Assembly (NCBI GenBank): GCA_900544645.1
Contig: UQWG01000068.1
Span: 1 to 6,197, forward strand
Source of the DNA: an uncultured Collinsella sp.
GTDB lineage: Bacteria > Actinomycetota > Coriobacteriia > Coriobacteriales > Coriobacteriaceae
Reading direction: 5' to 3'
Length of the DNA stretch: 6,197 nt
This document shows positions 5,258 through 6,197 of the stretch, piece after piece (position 1 is the stretch's first letter; every line of letters begins with the position of its first letter). Below the pieces are notes generated by a model. It was given only the letters and a program-made list of their open reading frames with translations, was not told the origin of the DNA and made no database searches. A program made the position numbers and the translations under genes.

Positions 5258-5518
5258 TTACGTCGCTTCATATAGTCGCACCTCATCCTGCTCGAGGTTT
5301 TTGCGGAAGGCTGGGCGCATGAGCTCTGGTGGGTTGGTGATTATGTCAATCTTTCGCCCAAGTTCCATCTCGAGCTCAAGCGAAAGTTCATATAGCGTGC
5401 CGAACGTCATCGTGTCGTCGCAGACTAGACGCAAGTCGATATCGCTTTCGGGTGTTTGCTCGCCACGAGCGAAGGATCCAAATAGATATGCCTCATGAAC
5501 GTCGTAGTGAGGTAACAC
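5258..5518 (-). CDS. MNT-type minimal nucleotidyltransferase, orphan, start unclear
   Basis: The 86 codons encode a minimal nucleotidyltransferase of the MntA type. FGSFARGEQTPESDIDL (13-29) carries the GS and D26-x-D28 metal-binding signature, and D58 in KIDII is the third acidic residue. In MntA/HepT systems such a protein is the antitoxin that adds AMP to the HEPN toxin HepT. Here no HEPN gene follows, and the next 349 bases lack a credible gene. The GTG at 5518 has no ribosome binding site and gives an unusually short N-terminus. The open frame continues upstream to a stop at 5561-5563 and, translated, looks like the missing first helix (LVDISAVGSRVLPHYDV), but it offers only ATA (5555-5557) or ATT (5552-5554) as starts. 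The original ATG may have mutated to ATA, making this a silent or poorly expressed relic. It follows the DUF4160 gene closely. Confidence 0.75.
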   Translation of the reverse strand: MLPHYDVHEAYLFGSFARGEQTPESDIDLRLVCDDTMTFGTLYELSLELEMELGRKIDIITNPPELMRPAFRKNLEQDEVRLYEAT

Positions 5519-5571
5519 GCGAGAGCCGACAGCGGATATGTCGACAAGCGTAATTATGGCTCAATTGAGGT

Positions 5572-5850
5572 TTAGCAATAGAATGTCAGGGAATCATCAC
5601 CAAAGGTTTCGCGCCACTTGTCACAAATGTATCGATGGTTCATGGTGATTAGTTTTGAAAGATCCCTGAGATCCTTAGCCGGAATCTTGCTCTCGTTGTT
5701 CGCAAGTGTGCATCCGCCATTTTTAGTGAGCCAAAACTTAGTCGAGTTAGCAGCCGCCCTCTTTACCCCTACATGGATGTGAACGGGTTCTCCGTTTTCC
5801 GCGATCCAAAAGAACAGAACAAACTGTCCAAAAACAAGAATTCGAGGCAT
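5572..5850 (-). CDS. DUF4160 protein, candidate toxin of a small pair
   Basis: This 92-aa protein fits the DUF4160 family: it starts MPRILVFGQFVLFFW, has the signature GEPVHIHV (20-27) with H24 and H26, then a KFWL strand (38-41) and a final helix with N71 and W79. The usual length is about 80-100 aa, so it is complete. DUF4160 genes usually sit beside DUF2442 genes and are predicted to be part of toxin-antitoxin-like pairs; the biochemistry is unknown to me. Here the partner is not DUF2442 but the 88-aa protein, whose stop overlaps this start by one base (TAATG). This points to coupled translation and a joint function. The hydrophobic stretch at 9-16 is too short for a membrane segment. Confidence 0.85.
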   Translation of the reverse strand: MPRILVFGQFVLFFWIAENGEPVHIHVGVKRAAANSTKFWLTKNGGCTLANNESKIPAKDLRDLSKLITMNHRYICDKWRETFGDDSLTFYC

Positions 5851-6116
5851 TATGTCACCGCCGGTCCAGCTTTTTGCCGTTCTGCAAGCTCGAAGATAAA
5901 CGGAGCGTTTGATCTAACGAACTCGGTCAAAAAATCCAGTTCGTCAGTAGAAAATCCTTCGACGTTAAACCATTTGACCGCAGGTAGAAAGCATTCTGCA
6001 TGGTCAAAACCAAAATCAACCGGGCGCTCGACGGCTACGCGAACGGTCCCGTCGTCTCGTGTTTCTGAGTAGGCAAACTGAGTGCCGTCATCTAGCTGAA
6101 CATAGCTCCAAAGCAT
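5850..6116 (-). CDS. Small acidic partner of DUF4160, candidate antitoxin
   Basis: I do not recognise a named family in this 88-aa protein. It begins MLWSYVQLDDGTQFAYSE, has a strand-rich first half (VRVAVERPVDFGFDHAECFLP) and a helical end (STDELDFLTEFVRSNAPFIFELAE), and is clearly acidic. The frame is open 17 codons further upstream to an ATG at 6167, but the start at 6116 is favoured: AAGGAGG lies five bases in front of it, the longer version would cross the dyad at 6131-6152, and the 61-aa Doc antitoxin begins with the same residues at the matching place. As the first gene, translated just ahead of DUF4160, it has the position of an antitoxin. No DNA-binding domain is evident. Confidence 0.75.
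   Translation of the reverse strand: MLWSYVQLDDGTQFAYSETRDDGTVRVAVERPVDFGFDHAECFLPAVKWFNVEGFSTDELDFLTEFVRSNAPFIFELAERQKAGPAVT
6084..6116 (-). repeat. Shared antitoxin head, copy 1 (copy 2 at 3526-3558)
   Basis: These 33 bases are codons 1-11 of the 88-aa gene. They match codons 1-11 of the 61-aa gene at 30 of 33 bases. The three differences lie in codon 2 (Leu/Pro), codon 7 (silent) and codon 8 (Leu/Gln). Similarity stops after codon 11; upstream only the ribosome-binding-site area is similar (7 of 10 bases). Confidence 0.9.
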
Positions 6117-6121
6117 TGCTG

Positions 6122-6128
6122 CCTCCTT
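6122..6128 (-). promoter_or_regulatory. Ribosome binding site that fixes the start of the 88-aa gene
   Basis: AAGGAGG on the minus strand, five bases before the ATG at 6116, is a near-perfect anti-16S match. The alternative ATG at 6167 would place this site inside the coding region. Confidence 0.85.
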
Positions 6129-6130
6129 AG

Positions 6131-6152
6131 TGTTTATATCCAAGTATAAACA
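6131..6152 (-). promoter_or_regulatory. Operator-like palindrome before the 88-aa/DUF4160 pair
   Basis: TGTTTATA (6131-6138) and TATAAACA (6145-6152) are perfect inverted 8-base arms around a 6-base centre. On the minus strand the dyad includes TATACT, a good -10 hexamer, about 26 bases before the start codon; I see no convincing -35. A repressor bound here would block this promoter, as in autoregulated toxin-antitoxin operons. The remaining bases to the window end (6153-6197) show nothing I recognise. Confidence 0.55.
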
Positions 6153-6197
6153 GCCGCTTAGATGCAACGTGATGCGAATTGAATTATTCCCATAAGA

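Noticed and set aside
5205..5498. Plus-strand 97-codon serine-rich frame with a good-looking AAGGAGA before its ATG
   Set aside because: It is antisense to the nucleotidyltransferase, whose motifs are clear, and the serine richness is the mirror of that gene. The nearby TATAAA (5186-5191) is too close to leave room for the ribosome binding site in the transcript.

Overview
This window looks like a chromosomal contig end from a moderately GC-rich gut Coriobacteriia actinobacterium, most likely Collinsella or a close relative. The support is indirect: the intergenic inverted repeat near the left end resembles dispersed Collinsella intergenic repeats as I remember them, the small proteins resemble ones I associate with that group, and the tRNA encodes its CCA. 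No rRNA or other marker gene is present, so the genus is an inference. The first 47 bases are not biological: they are an Illumina Nextera adapter with its i7 index, left on the end of the assembly.

Nearly everything is on the minus strand, so the genes read from right to left. At the far right (6116 to 5258) is a cluster of three: an 88-aa protein with a dyad in front of it, a DUF4160 protein joined to it by a one-base stop/start overlap, and an orphan MNT-type nucleotidyltransferase with no good start codon and no HepT-like partner. Next comes a 349-base gap (4909-5257) holding a degenerate two-copy tandem repeat and a double operator-like dyad. The dyad precedes a run of five genes (4908 to 2027): a DUF3990 ADP-ribosyltransferase-fold protein, an XRE-type HTH protein overlapping it by 20 bases, a 61-aa probable antitoxin, a Doc-type Fic protein overlapping that by four bases (ATGA), and a DUF3825 protein. 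Then come a tRNA-Val(CAC) with its own promoter and a strong terminator, a gene-poor stretch, and a 385-aa protein that combines an AbiEi-like organisation with a Vsr/DUF559-like nuclease signature. That last gene ends at a terminator nested inside the inverted repeat.

The window is best read as an accessory toxin-antitoxin and defence patch beside a tRNA gene. The first four genes of the five-gene run form two toxin-antitoxin pairs (DUF3990 with HTH, and antitoxin with Doc) packed tightly enough to be one transcript, and the DUF4160 and 88-aa genes form a third candidate pair. The most unusual observation is that the Doc-side 61-aa antitoxin and the DUF4160-side 88-aa protein share their first 11 codons almost unchanged at DNA level (30 of 33 bases) and then diverge completely. 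This suggests that antitoxin heads are swapped between unrelated toxin cassettes.
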